NCBI GenBank assembly: GCA_003171255.1
Contig: PMYK01000042.1
Coordinates: forward strand, 1-51,580
DNA length: 51,580 bases
Direction of reading: 5' to 3'
Origin: Chloroflexota bacterium
GTDB lineage: Bacteria > Chloroflexota > Limnocylindria > Limnocylindrales > CSP1-4
In this document: positions 40,732 through 48,529 of the stretch, piece by piece
Position numbering within the stretch: position 1 is the stretch's first letter
Layout: every line of letters starts with the position of its first letter
Translations under genes and position numbers: made by a program
The notes under the pieces: model-generated
What the model was told of the DNA's origin: nothing
Seen by the model: only the letters and a program-made list of their open reading frames with translations
The model's database searches: none

Positions 40732-41493
40732 TTAGCGACGGCCGCCTCCGCCGAAGAGTCGCAGCAGGAAGAGGAAGATGTTCACGAACTCAAGGTAGAG
40801 AAGCAAGGCGCCGAGCACTGCCCCCTTCTCCATCGACCCGGTCATCGCCGCGAACTGACCGCGCGAGATGCGCTGGACCGTCGACGCGGTGAGGGCCGTG
40901 AAGATGATCACGCCGACGATCGAGATGATCGTGTCGAGCATGCCGTTGTTTAGGATCAGGTTCAGCAGGATGGCAACGAGCAGTCCCCACGTGGCCATCG
41001 CCAGATAGCCGAACATGCTCGCCAGCGACCGACGCGTGACGGCGCCATACAGGGCCGCCCCGCCGAACATGGCCGCCGCGCTCACGAACGCCTCCACGAC
41101 CGTGCCCGCGGAGCCGGACTGGTAGGTGTAAGCCAGGATGATCACGCCGAACGTCAGGCCGTTGAGCCCCGCGTACACCAGGAACAGCCCCAGCGCCACG
41201 GTTGCGTTTATCCGCCGGATGGCGACCTGCAGGCCGACGCCGATGACCATCTCCGCGATGATCAAGGGCAGCCAGAGGTTGATTGCGGTCGATGCCAGGC
41301 CACCCGTGATCCCGGTCGAGGTCACGCGTGTGCTGCTCTCGACGAGGTAGGCGACGAACGCGCTCAGCAAGAGGCCCAGGAACATCCACATGAACGCCTG
41401 GGATAGGAAGCCGACCGACAGCGCGACCGCGGGCCGGGCCCCAAGCTGTTCGGGCGCGTAACCGCCGCGCGGGTCGTATCGAGAGTCGTTCAC
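40732..41493 (-). CDS. Bax inhibitor-1/YccA-family membrane protein
   Basis: A 253-residue protein with seven membrane helices matching the BI-1/YccA (TMBIM) family: FLSQAFMWMFLGLLLSAFVAYLV at helix 1, YAGLNGLTFGVIILAYT in the middle, and the family-defining NGMLDTIISIVGVIIFTALTASTVQRI, with ALLLYLEFVNIFLFLLRLFGG at the end. Bacterial members form pH-dependent calcium leaks or interact with FtsH. The GTG start at 41493 has GGAGGAA six bases upstream. It is not coupled to its neighbours. Confidence 0.93.
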   Translation of the reverse strand: MNDSRYDPRGGYAPEQLGARPAVALSVGFLSQAFMWMFLGLLLSAFVAYLVESSTRVTSTGITGGLASTAINLWLPLIIAEMVIGVGLQVAIRRINATVALGLFLVYAGLNGLTFGVIILAYTYQSGSAGTVVEAFVSAAAMFGGAALYGAVTRRSLASMFGYLAMATWGLLVAILLNLILNNGMLDTIISIVGVIIFTALTASTVQRISRGQFAAMTGSMEKGAVLGALLLYLEFVNIFLFLLRLFGGGGRR

Positions 41494-41609
41494 CGATTTC
41501 CTCCGATCGAGGTCGCGGCCGGTAGCTGTGCCATCGCCCTGCCCGATGATCCTATCCTGTTGGCGTCGGCGCGGAGACGGCCGGGCGCCGCGATCCCGGG
41601 TACGGAACG

Positions 41610-42254
41610 TCAGGCGTGGCGCCCGTGTGGCGGTCCGGGTTCAGCTCGCGACGGAGTGGCCGCTCGCGATTCACCCTGCTCGGCGGCGCGGGCGAAGATC
41701 CACAGCAGGTCCGCGAGGCGGTTCAAGTACGGGACGACCTGGTCGCCGGGTCTGGGCTCGGCGCGGCGGATCGCCACGGCTCGCCGCTCGGCACGCCGGA
41801 CGATGGTTCGGGCCAGCTCGAGGGCCGCGGACAGGCGAGTCTCGCCCGGAACGACGAACTCACGCGGCAGCTCGATGGCTGCCTCCGTCTCGGCCAGCAA
41901 GGCGTCGAGGCCCTCGACCATTTCGGCCGTCACGCGCGTCCGACCGGGTGTGCCGCGGTCGATTGCCTCCGGAGCGGTCGCCAGTTCGGCCCCGGCGACG
42001 AACAGTTCGCGCTGGAGGCGAAGGATCAACTCCGGCAATCGGTCGATCGTCCGCGCCAGGCTTCCGTCTTGACCCTTCGAGCCGAGCTCCGCCCGAGCCA
42101 CACCCAGCGCCGCAACCGCTTCGTCGATGGCGCCGTACGCCTCGGGCCGGGGATCATCCTTGAAGACGCGCTCGCCCCCGAAGAGCAGACCCGTGGTGCC
42201 GTCGTCGCCGCGACCGGTGGCCACCGATGACTTGCGTGCTTGCTTCTCGGGCAT
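41610..42254 (-). CDS. Cob(I)alamin adenosyltransferase, PduO type
   Basis: A 214-residue ATP:corrinoid adenosyltransferase that makes adenosylcobalamin. Motifs are RGDDGTTGLLFGG at the N-terminus for ATP, YGAIDEAVAALG, FVVPGETRLSAALELARTIVRRAERR with the conserved Arg pair, and YLNRLADLLWIFAR. A ~15-residue Ala/Gly-rich tail follows. The start ATG has GAGGGG upstream. The gene follows the MIP18-type gene by 24 bases in a possible short operon. Coenzyme B12 supply would suit other radical enzymes in the cell. Confidence 0.93.
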   Translation of the reverse strand: MPEKQARKSSVATGRGDDGTTGLLFGGERVFKDDPRPEAYGAIDEAVAALGVARAELGSKGQDGSLARTIDRLPELILRLQRELFVAGAELATAPEAIDRGTPGRTRVTAEMVEGLDALLAETEAAIELPREFVVPGETRLSAALELARTIVRRAERRAVAIRRAEPRPGDQVVPYLNRLADLLWIFARAAEQGESRAATPSRAEPGPPHGRHA

Positions 42255-42278
42255 GGTCCCCTCGATCGATCTAGGTTG

Positions 42279-42668
42279 TCACCACATCAGGCCGGCGTCG
42301 CGCGGGTCCCAGCGCTCGGCCAGCAGGGTCACTTTGACGGGGTGCTCGAGCACCGACTCGGTCTGGTCCTTGATCTGCTGCACCATCGAGCCGGCATACG
42401 GGCAGAACGGCGTCGTCAGGACCATCTTTATCTCCGACGACTCGGTGCCGATGATGATCTGCCTGATCAAGGCCAGCTCTACGACGTCCATCCCGAGTTC
42501 GGGATCGACCACGGCGCGCAGGGCGTCCAGGACGGCCAGCTCGGTTGCCCGTTTCTGCGGGTCGAAGGCGGGCGTGTCCTCGGCTTCGGCGGTGGCGGGG
42601 GAGCCGCTGTCGAGAGTGCTGGTGGTGTCGGTGGGGGCGGCCTCGATGGCCGATGTGGTGTCGCTCAT
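42279..42668 (-). CDS. MIP18/DUF59-family Fe-S assembly protein (SufT-like)
   Basis: A 129-residue protein. After a ~40-residue disordered Thr/Glu-rich leader, residues ~45-125 form the MIP18/DUF59 domain: VLDALRAVVDPELGMDVVELALIRQI, then LTTPFCPYAGSM with the conserved Cys after T-T-P-F, and VKVTLLAERWDP. SufT and its archaeal and eukaryotic relatives help mature Fe-S proteins, consistent with the suf cluster elsewhere in this window. Its start has only a weak site. Confidence 0.88.
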   Translation of the reverse strand: MSDTTSAIEAAPTDTTSTLDSGSPATAEAEDTPAFDPQKRATELAVLDALRAVVDPELGMDVVELALIRQIIIGTESSEIKMVLTTPFCPYAGSMVQQIKDQTESVLEHPVKVTLLAERWDPRDAGLMW

Positions 42669-42745
42669 GGCGATCGATATCCTACCAGTTTCGTCGGAAT
42701 AGTCGAATCAGGACACGGTCCGCGGCGGCGAGTCGGGCGCTCCGG

Positions 42746-43087
42746 TCAGGCTCTGGCGCGGGCGGCGGCCTTCGGCTTGGCGATGACCACGCCGGCGATG
42801 CGGAGGTCCTCGGGCAGGACGGACGCCTCCTCGTCGGTGAAGGCGGGCCCGGCGAGGGCGCCGCCGCGATCGAAGAACTCGCGGTATAGGTCGCGGTGCT
42901 CCGACGCGTAGCGGTAGGCCTGGGCGATGCCGACAACGCGCAGCTCGGGATGCTCGCGCATCAGCCGGGCCACGCCGTAGCCGTTGCGCCGCAGCTCGAG
43001 CAGCTGACGAACGGTCAGGCGGGTGTTGTAGCAGAACGGCTCGCCGCGCATGACCAGCGGATCCACCTTCACCCACTTGATCGTCAT
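42746..43087 (-). CDS. DUF433-family protein
   Basis: A 113-residue protein with a DUF433 helix-turn-helix-like domain: VDPLVMRGEPFCYNTRLTVRQLLELRRNGYGVARLMREHPELRVVGIAQAYRYA follows the I-x-x-D-P-x-x-x-x-G-x-P-x-x-x-x-T-R-x-T-V pattern. DUF433 proteins often act as antitoxins paired with PIN-like DUF5615 toxins, but no such toxin lies here. A ~40-residue basic tail is extra. The ATG has GGAGG upstream. It could be a solitary regulator. Confidence 0.8.
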   Translation of the reverse strand: MTIKWVKVDPLVMRGEPFCYNTRLTVRQLLELRRNGYGVARLMREHPELRVVGIAQAYRYASEHRDLYREFFDRGGALAGPAFTDEEASVLPEDLRIAGVVIAKPKAAARARA

Positions 43088-43144
43088 GTCAGCCTCCGTT
43101 CCGGATTGGCGCGGCGCCCGCGCGGCAGGTTGAGAGCGGCACGG

Positions 43145-43786
43145 TCAGACGCCGCGGTACATCCACTTCCAGAGCGCGTTCCGCTTGTGGCTGTCGCCGG
43201 CCAGCCGGCCGTCGCGCTTGAAGATGACGCGGGCGGCTTCGAGCGACCGCTTGGCCGCCGCGAGCTCGTCGGCGCCGAGAAGCGGCTCGACGGTCTCCGC
43301 GATGCCCGAGCAGAGCGCGCCGAGGTCGGCCAGCGGCACGCCTCGGCGGCGGTAGATGGGGACGATCCATTCCGCGTATTCGGTCAGCCAGCGGTCGTTG
43401 CTGCTGCCGAGGCACATGGCCAGGCGCTCGGCAAGCAGCCCGCCATCGCTGAGCAGCCGGCGCAGCCCGACCTCGTCGTAGCGGGTCTCGATGGTCGGGT
43501 CGGCCTTTACCGCGGCCTCGAGGGCTCCCGCGGCGATGCTTGCGGCCCCGCCGCGGACCTTCTGCGCAGCCGACGCGAAGCCGCTCGTCATGCCGATGGG
43601 GGCGAGGCCGAGGTTCGGGTGCCGGTGGGCAGGCGTCCTGGCGGCCTTCGGCTTCGCGGGGGCGGCGGCACGAATGGCGGCCTTCGGCGCGGCGGCCTTC
43701 GGCGCGGCGGCGTTCGGCGCGGCGGTCTTCGGCGCGGCGGTCTTCGGCGCGGGTGGCTTGGCCCCGAGGTTGCTGCTCTCTGTCAC
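43145..43786 (-). CDS. Unknown protein with Ala/Pro/Lys-rich repeat N-terminus
   Basis: A 213-residue protein. Residues ~10-55 are repeats of the AAPK/APKTA type encoded by five near-identical 15-base units (43681-43750), giving a basic, histone-H1-like, disordered arm. The remaining ~140 residues are a helical domain (RYDEVGLRRLLSDGGLLAERLAMCLGSSNDRWLTEYAEW...) that I do not recognise; it ends RNALWKWMYRGV. The GTG start has no strong site. The arm could bind DNA or RNA, which is speculation. It is not overlapped by another plausible gene. Confidence 0.65.
   Translation of the reverse strand: MTESSNLGAKPPAPKTAAPKTAAPNAAAPKAAAPKAAIRAAAPAKPKAARTPAHRHPNLGLAPIGMTSGFASAAQKVRGGAASIAAGALEAAVKADPTIETRYDEVGLRRLLSDGGLLAERLAMCLGSSNDRWLTEYAEWIVPIYRRRGVPLADLGALCSGIAETVEPLLGADELAAAKRSLEAARVIFKRDGRLAGDSHKRNALWKWMYRGV
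43681..43750. repeat. 15-base tandem repeat in the unknown protein gene
   Basis: Five copies of a GGCGCGGCGGCCTTC-like unit encode the (A)APKTA repeats of the basic arm. Confidence 0.85.
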
Positions 43787-43843
43787 GAGGGAAAGTCTAG
43801 CCTCACGAGTCGCCGGCCGCTGATAGCGGACCAGGCTCCGCTT

Positions 43844-43951
43844 CTACCATCCGCCCGGGCCGAAGTAGGCCTCGACGAGTCCGGGCAGCAGCTCGCCCAG
43901 GCGAAGCGCCAGCAGCAGGTAGTCGCGACCGATTGGGTCCGGGACCGCCAT
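43844..43951 (-). pseudogene. Short N-terminal remnant resembling a DUF885 protein
   Basis: A 35-codon frame starting ATG at 43951 encodes PIGRDYLLLALRLGELLPG, followed by LVEAYFGPGGW and stop. The L-x-L-x-L-R-[IL]-x-x-x-x-P-G-[LF]-V-[DE]-A-Y-[FY]-G-P pattern is that of the N-terminus of DUF885-type (carboxypeptidase-like) proteins of several hundred residues. No continuation is found, so it is truncated. The assignment is tentative. Confidence 0.4.
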
Positions 43952-44120
43952 CTTTCGATCCCCGCCAACCGCCGGTATGCGCTCATTGCCCAGGTCCATG
44001 TCTCTCCGGACGCGCTACAGGCTCAACCAGGGGGCCGCGAACTTCAAGCGGCCTCAGAAGGCAAATGTAGGCGACGCGTCGGCTCGACGGCGACACTTCC
44101 TCGCCGAGAGCCAGCACGCC
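43952..44120. other. Spacer with no recognised gene
   Basis: About 170 bases between the DUF885-like remnant and the class IV aminotransferase stop. Nothing supported. Confidence 0.35.
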
Positions 44121-45023
44121 TCAGGTAGACCGCGAGATGGCGTCGATCCAGCTTTCGCGGGCTGCCCGCAGGGCGATCGTGCGCGGGCCGGGCCTACCGC
44201 CACCAATCGCTCGATCGTCGAGCCGGACGACCGGTATGACGCCGGCGATGCTCGAGCAGACGGCCGCCTCGTCGGCTTCGAAAACGTCGTCGAGCCGCAG
44301 GTCCTGCTCGACCATGCGCAAGCCCACGGCGCTGCCGTGACCCACGAGCCAGGCTCGCGTAGTCCCGGGGAGAAGTCCCGTCCCGAGGCGGGGAGTGGCG
44401 CAGATATCGCCGCGGATCAGTAGAACGTTGGAGGTCGTGGCTTCGGTAATGCGGCCGTCGGTCGTGAGGAAGAGGGCATCGTCCGCGCCGGCCCGTTGGG
44501 CCTCCAGGCGGGCGTAGACCAGCTCTGCGCGCGAGATCGTCTTGATGCCGGCAATCGGCGAGTCGGCATCGCGGCGGATGACGCTGGTAATGAACCGCTC
44601 GCCTTCCTCGACGACGCGCCCCGACGGCGGAGTGAGCGGCCAGACCTGGATCGCCACCGATGCGGTGCAACCGTTCGACGGGGCCACTCCGCGCTCGGGG
44701 TCGTAGCCGCGGCTGACGGTGATTCGGACGGCGACGTCGCCGGCAGGCTCATCGGCGTCCCAGCCCTCGGCCCGGAGGAGGTCGGAAATGCCCGCGACGA
44801 TGACTTCGTCGCCGAAGGGCAACTCGAAGGCGAGCGCCTCGAGGCTGGCGTGGAGCCTGGCGAGGTGCCCTTCGAGTTCGATGGCCACGCCCCGCCGGGC
44901 TCGGAGCGCCTCGAAGACGCCGTCGCCCAGCTGGAAACCGCGATCGTATGCGGACAGGTGCGGACCGGCCGAGGGCAGAAGCCGGCCATTGAGCCAGATG
45001 TGGGACGCGGCCGGTGGGGTCAC
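44121..45023 (-). CDS. Class IV aminotransferase (branched-chain/D-amino acid/aminodeoxychorismate lyase type)
   Basis: A 300-residue fold-type IV PLP enzyme. It shows WLNGRLLP near the N-terminus, the SAYDRGFQLGDGVFEALRARRG segment, the cofactor Lys in IAGIKTISRAELVYARLEAQRAGADDALFLTTDGRITEATTSNVLLIRGD, and the GLLPGTTRAWLVG loop. This group includes IlvE, D-alanine aminotransferase and PabC; the GIKTxxR and TTDGRITEATTSN forms fit all three. The GTG at 45023 is preferred over the long upstream frame because AAGGAGG lies just upstream. A structured, T-box-like leader precedes it, which would favour an amino-acid role (IlvE-like). Confidence 0.9.
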   Translation of the reverse strand: MTPPAASHIWLNGRLLPSAGPHLSAYDRGFQLGDGVFEALRARRGVAIELEGHLARLHASLEALAFELPFGDEVIVAGISDLLRAEGWDADEPAGDVAVRITVSRGYDPERGVAPSNGCTASVAIQVWPLTPPSGRVVEEGERFITSVIRRDADSPIAGIKTISRAELVYARLEAQRAGADDALFLTTDGRITEATTSNVLLIRGDICATPRLGTGLLPGTTRAWLVGHGSAVGLRMVEQDLRLDDVFEADEAAVCSSIAGVIPVVRLDDRAIGGGRPGPRTIALRAARESWIDAISRST

Positions 45024-45302
45024 CTTGCCTCCTTGGCCAGTGAGGGAGCGGGGCGCCCAGCCGAGGGGGAAGCTGGACGCCCCATGATGAGAGGGGTGCG
45101 GGAAGAGCGGTGGCCAGAGTTGCGGGACCCACTTTGTTCCTTCCCCAACCGGTTGTCCGGCCGAGGAACCCCCGCTCAGTCCGCCCAAATGATAGGCACG
45201 ACCGGGGAGTCAACGCAGGGCCCACATCCTGCAAAGGCGAAACGGAGGTGCCGAGGCATCTGAACCAGCGAGGGCCCTCCGGAGCTGGGGTTGAGTTGTC
45301 GG
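45024..45302 (-). promoter_or_regulatory. Long structured leader of the aminotransferase gene (T-box-like)
   Basis: About 280 bases precede the start with no gene. A core reading GAACAAAGTGGGTCCCGC on the minus strand (45139-45122) resembles the T-box consensus AGGGTGGNACCGCG, imperfectly. Downstream is a strong hairpin (45050-45083) and the AAGGAGG site. T-box riboswitches occur before amino acid genes in Chloroflexota. The match is loose and stem I features were not located. Confidence 0.3.
45050..45083 (-). other. Stable hairpin in the aminotransferase leader
   Basis: Minus-strand GGGGCGTCCAGC (45083-45072) pairs with GCTGGGCGCCCC (45061-45050) across a 10-base loop, 12 bp with one G-T pair, about 15 bases before the AAGGAGG site. 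It could be a terminator or sequestering hairpin in the leader; no T-run follows. Confidence 0.6.
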
Positions 45303-46094
45303 TCAGACGCTGGCTGCGTCAGGATCGAAGCCGGAATGGCCGGCGCCGAGAGGCACTGCGACGGCCTGAGTGGCCATCACAGGGGTTCCGGCGCGCTGGC
45401 CGGCGTCGCGGATGCGGCCGTCGCGCATCTTGATGACGCGGTCGCAGGCCTCTCCGACCTCGGAGTCGTGGGTCACGAGAATGATCGTCTGACCGTGTTC
45501 GCGGTTGAACTGGCGGAAGAGGGCCAGGACTTCGGCGCTGCGGTCGGAGTCCAGGTTGCCGGTGGGCTCGTCGGCCAGGATGATCTCCGGCTTGTTGACT
45601 AGAGCCCTGGCGATGGCCACGCGCTGCTGCTCGCCTCCCGACAGCTCGGATGGCTTGTGGCCGCCACGATCGGCGAGTCCGACGAGGCCGAGCGCCTCAA
45701 CGGCGGCGTCCTTGGCGGCCTTGCCTCGAATGCCGGCGTAGTCGCAGGCCAGGAGGACGTTCTCGAGAGCGGTGAGGGTGGGGACGAGATTGAAGTCCTG
45801 GAAGACGAAGCCCATCCGGCGTGCCCGAATCTTCGTCCTGGCGTTGTCGGACAGGGCGGCGACGTTCTCGCCGGCGAGGCGGAGCTCAGGGGCGGGGCCG
45901 TGGTTCGGGTCCGGGGCGTGGAGCAGGCCCAGAATGTGCATCAGGGTGCTCTTGCCCGAGCCCGACGGGCCCATGATCGCCACCATCTCGCCCTTGTCGA
46001 TCGAGATCTCGACGCCCTTGAGGGCTTCGACGGTGTTCTTGCGGCTGAGGCGGTAGGTCTTGCGGAGATTGCGACCTTCGAGGATGGTTGCCAT
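45303..46094 (-). CDS. ABC transporter ATPase (MacB/LolD type)
   Basis: A 263-residue ATPase of the MacB/LolD/FtsE family. Walker [10 protein letters not shown] (~residues 42-50), Q-loop [18 protein letters not shown], signature [18 protein letters not shown], Walker [13 protein letters not shown] and switch His in LVTHDSEV are present; DEPTGNLDS is the mark of this family. A ~25-residue C-terminal tail is extra. The ATG follows AAGGAG by eight bases. It lies 70 bases downstream of the FtsX-like permease gene in the same direction; a two-component system lies farther upstream on the same strand. Confidence 0.94.
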   Translation of the reverse strand: MATILEGRNLRKTYRLSRKNTVEALKGVEISIDKGEMVAIMGPSGSGKSTLMHILGLLHAPDPNHGPAPELRLAGENVAALSDNARTKIRARRMGFVFQDFNLVPTLTALENVLLACDYAGIRGKAAKDAAVEALGLVGLADRGGHKPSELSGGEQQRVAIARALVNKPEIILADEPTGNLDSDRSAEVLALFRQFNREHGQTIILVTHDSEVGEACDRVIKMRDGRIRDAGQRAGTPVMATQAVAVPLGAGHSGFDPDAASV

Positions 46095-46164
46095 TGCTCT
46101 GTCTCCTTGACGGGCCGCGCGAGGCGGCCCGCGTTGCGTTCAGGCGGTTCGTGTCTCGGCGCTG

Positions 46165-47334
46165 CTACTCGTAGCGGAGGGCGGCCACCGGGTCGAGCCG
46201 CGAGGCATGCCAGGCCGGGATGAAGCCGGCCGTCGCGCCCAGGATCGTGGCGAAGGCCACGGACGAGAACGCGGTGCCGAAGGTCAGATCGAACAGGATC
46301 GTGGCCGAGTCGCGCCCGGCGTCGTTGCCGAGGGTCGTGATCAGGAACCCGAGTGCGAGTCCGAGCAGACCGCCTATCAGGCCGATGACCGACGACTCCA
46401 CCACGATCTCGCGGCGGATGCGCCAGCGTGAGGCTCCGATCGCTCGCTTGATGCCGATCTCGCGGGTCCGCTCGGCGACAGACATGGCCATCGTATTGAT
46501 GACCGAGAGCCCGCCGACCAGGAGGCTGATGAGGCCGATGCCGATGAGGATTGCGTTGAGCACCGAGGTCGCTGCCCCGATTTGCTTGTCGAAGTCCTTG
46601 CCCGTCATCGGCGTGACGCCGGCGACCGCAGCGTTGATCGCGTCCGCGATCTTCTGCGGGTCGACTCCCGTCTTCGGGTACACGATGAGGCCCGTCGCGA
46701 TCTCGTTGACGCTGAGCTTGTCGGCGACCAGCGTGGGCAGCGTCTTGATGAAGAGCTGCTGGGCTGCCGCCATCGGGACCATCGCCTCGTTGTCGGGGGC
46801 GGTAAGCGTCGGCTCGAGGATCCCAACGACCTGGAAGCTGACGTCACGCAGGGTGACCGTAGCGCCCACCTTGGCCTTGAGCTGTTTGGACAGGTCCGAG
46901 CCGAGGACGACGACGTTGCTGCCTTCGTCCTGCGCCGTCAGGGCGCGCCCGCTGGCGTAGTCGAGCTTGAACGTCTCGCGGCCCTTGTCGGAGCCCGCGA
47001 CCGAGCCCTGGATCATGGGCGGGACGCCCATCGACACACCGCTGGCGTCATCGCTGAGCATCATCGAGGTGCTGGCCACGACGACATCGACGCCGTCGAG
47101 TGCCGCGATCTGATCGGCCATCCTGGTGGAGAGCACTCCGCCGACACCCATGTAGCCGCCCTTGGCGCTGACGGTGACCTTGTCCTTGTAGTAGGTGCTG
47201 CCACCCTTGACCAGGGCATCGATCTTGTTGGCCATCGATCCGAAGACGACGAGGGCCATGATGCCGATCATGATTCCGGTGATCGTCAGGGTGGAGCGGA
47301 GCTTGCGGCGACCGAGGTCGCGCACTAGTCGCAT
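46165..47334 (-). CDS. ABC transporter permease (MacB/FtsX type)
   Basis: A 389-residue FtsX-like permease. Helix 1 (STLTITGIMIGIMALVVFG) is followed by a ~240-residue MacB-PCD-like outside domain and three C-terminal helices (GIGLISLLVGGLSVINTMAMS..., SVIGLIGGLLGLALGFLI, FGTAFSSVAFATILGATAGFIPA) with the RTREIGIKRAIGAS coupling motif. With the ATPase it forms a tripartite-type or peptide exporter or a mechanotransmission complex. ATG at 47334 has AAGGAG upstream. No MacA-like adaptor is present, consistent with a single-membrane (monoderm) wall. Confidence 0.93.
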   Translation of the reverse strand: MRLVRDLGRRKLRSTLTITGIMIGIMALVVFGSMANKIDALVKGGSTYYKDKVTVSAKGGYMGVGGVLSTRMADQIAALDGVDVVVASTSMMLSDDASGVSMGVPPMIQGSVAGSDKGRETFKLDYASGRALTAQDEGSNVVVLGSDLSKQLKAKVGATVTLRDVSFQVVGILEPTLTAPDNEAMVPMAAAQQLFIKTLPTLVADKLSVNEIATGLIVYPKTGVDPQKIADAINAAVAGVTPMTGKDFDKQIGAATSVLNAILIGIGLISLLVGGLSVINTMAMSVAERTREIGIKRAIGASRWRIRREIVVESSVIGLIGGLLGLALGFLITTLGNDAGRDSATILFDLTFGTAFSSVAFATILGATAGFIPAWHASRLDPVAALRYE

Positions 47335-47872
47335 CTGGTTCTCCTTGGCTGTGCGCGGGATCTGTCGTTGCTCGTCAGGTCGAGGACGCTGCGCCGACGT
47401 CTATCTCGTCGTATCGAAAGCTACTGGCAGAACGGGGCCGCGCCGTCGTCCGAGATGTCTAAACCGCGGTCGTCCAGGGGGCGGAACTCGGCGTCATACC
47501 TGCGGATGACGGATTGGCGTAGAACGCGGCCTGAGGAGGAGGGCGGCGCCACGTGGCCACCCCGCCAGACCCGGCGATCGACGCGAGAAGATCGGCGACC
47601 CCTGCTCACCGGGTGAGCACATCCGACCCAACGACCGCCTGACGACCGCCTTACGGGCCAATGGAGGTCGAGGCTGCTCAGATCTGGCACCAACCTCGGC
47701 TGCACACCGCTGTCCCGCGTCGAAGTTGCTCTCTACACGAGCAACTTCGACCACGGAGGGCGCTCATCCCTGGCCATGTGGTCGCGCATGCTCGCCCGGT
47801 GAGCACGGACCGGTTGCCGCCCTCAATTCCGATCAATCCGATCGCGGGATCGCCGGCCGACGGGGGATCGAC
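47335..47872. other. Long intergenic region with a perfect inverted repeat
   Basis: 538 bases between the response-regulator stop and the permease start. Open frames here have no binding sites or recognisable homology. GTCGAAGTTGCTC (47719-47731) and GAGCAACTTCGAC (47739-47751) form a perfect 13-bp inverted repeat, and CCGGTGAGCAC-like sequence recurs near 47608 and 47799. Confidence 0.45.
47719..47751. repeat. 13-bp perfect inverted repeat, 7-base loop
   Basis: Arms 47719-47731 and 47739-47751 are exactly complementary around TCTACAC. It lies ~120 bases past the response regulator stop on the minus strand. Possible terminator, but no T-run; or a protein-binding palindrome. Confidence 0.65.
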
Positions 47873-48529
47873 TCAGACCAGGCCGGTCTCGTAGGCGAGG
47901 ATGACGGCCTGCACGCGGTCCCGGATGTCGAGCTTGGCCAGCACCCGCGAGACGTGCGTCTTCACGGTCGTCTCGGAGACGACGAGCTTCTCGGCGATCT
48001 CGGCGTTGGACATGCCCCTGGCCACGAGCTTGAGAACCTCGAGCTCGCGGTCGGTCAGCTCGGACAGGGCCGGGATGGTGTCCTCGTTGGCGGGTGGCAG
48101 TCGGCTGGCGACGCGGTCGAGGAGGCGGCGCGTCACCGACGGGGCCAGCAGGGCATCGCCGGCGGCCACGATCCGGATCGCCTCCACGAGGTCTTCCGGG
48201 GGAGCGTCCTTGAGGAGGAAGCCGCTGGCGCCTGCCCGAAGCGACTCCACCACGTACTCGTCCGAACCGAAGGTCGTGAGAATCAAGACCTTGATCGGCT
48301 CCTCAACGCCCGGGCCGGCCAGGGCGCGAGTGGCCTGGATGCCGTCCATGCCCGGCATGCGGATGTCCATCAAAACTACATCGGGCTTGAGGCGCCGCGC
48401 GAGCTCGACGGCCGCTGCGCCTTCGCCCGCCTCGCCGACGACGGTCAGATCGGACTCGGCCGAGAGGATCATCCGGAACCCGGTTCGAAGTAGCGGCTGG
48501 TCGTCCACCAGCAGAACGCGCGTCGTCAA
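47873..48529 (-). CDS. NarL/LuxR-type response regulator
   Basis: A 218-residue two-component regulator. The receiver domain has acidic pair Asp9-Asp10, phosphorylation site Asp55 (VVLMDIRMPGMDG), Thr in LTTFG and Lys in LLKDAPP. The C-terminal LuxR HTH reads LTDRELEVLKLVARGMSNAEIAEKLVVSETTVKTHVSRVLAKLD. The start is TTG at 48529, overlapping the kinase stop by four bases (TTGA) with GAGGGCGAG upstream. It pairs with the kinase in front and probably controls a neighbouring target such as the MacB-type ABC transporter on the same strand. Confidence 0.94.
   Translation of the reverse strand: MTTRVLLVDDQPLLRTGFRMILSAESDLTVVGEAGEGAAAVELARRLKPDVVLMDIRMPGMDGIQATRALAGPGVEEPIKVLILTTFGSDEYVVESLRAGASGFLLKDAPPEDLVEAIRIVAAGDALLAPSVTRRLLDRVASRLPPANEDTIPALSELTDRELEVLKLVARGMSNAEIAEKLVVSETTVKTHVSRVLAKLDIRDRVQAVILAYETGLV

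Noticed and set aside
39333-40892. A 519-codon plus-strand frame opposite the serine hydrolase
   Set aside because: No signal or motif, Arg/Gly/Asp-rich; the minus-strand gene has all three hydrolase motifs and a lipobox.
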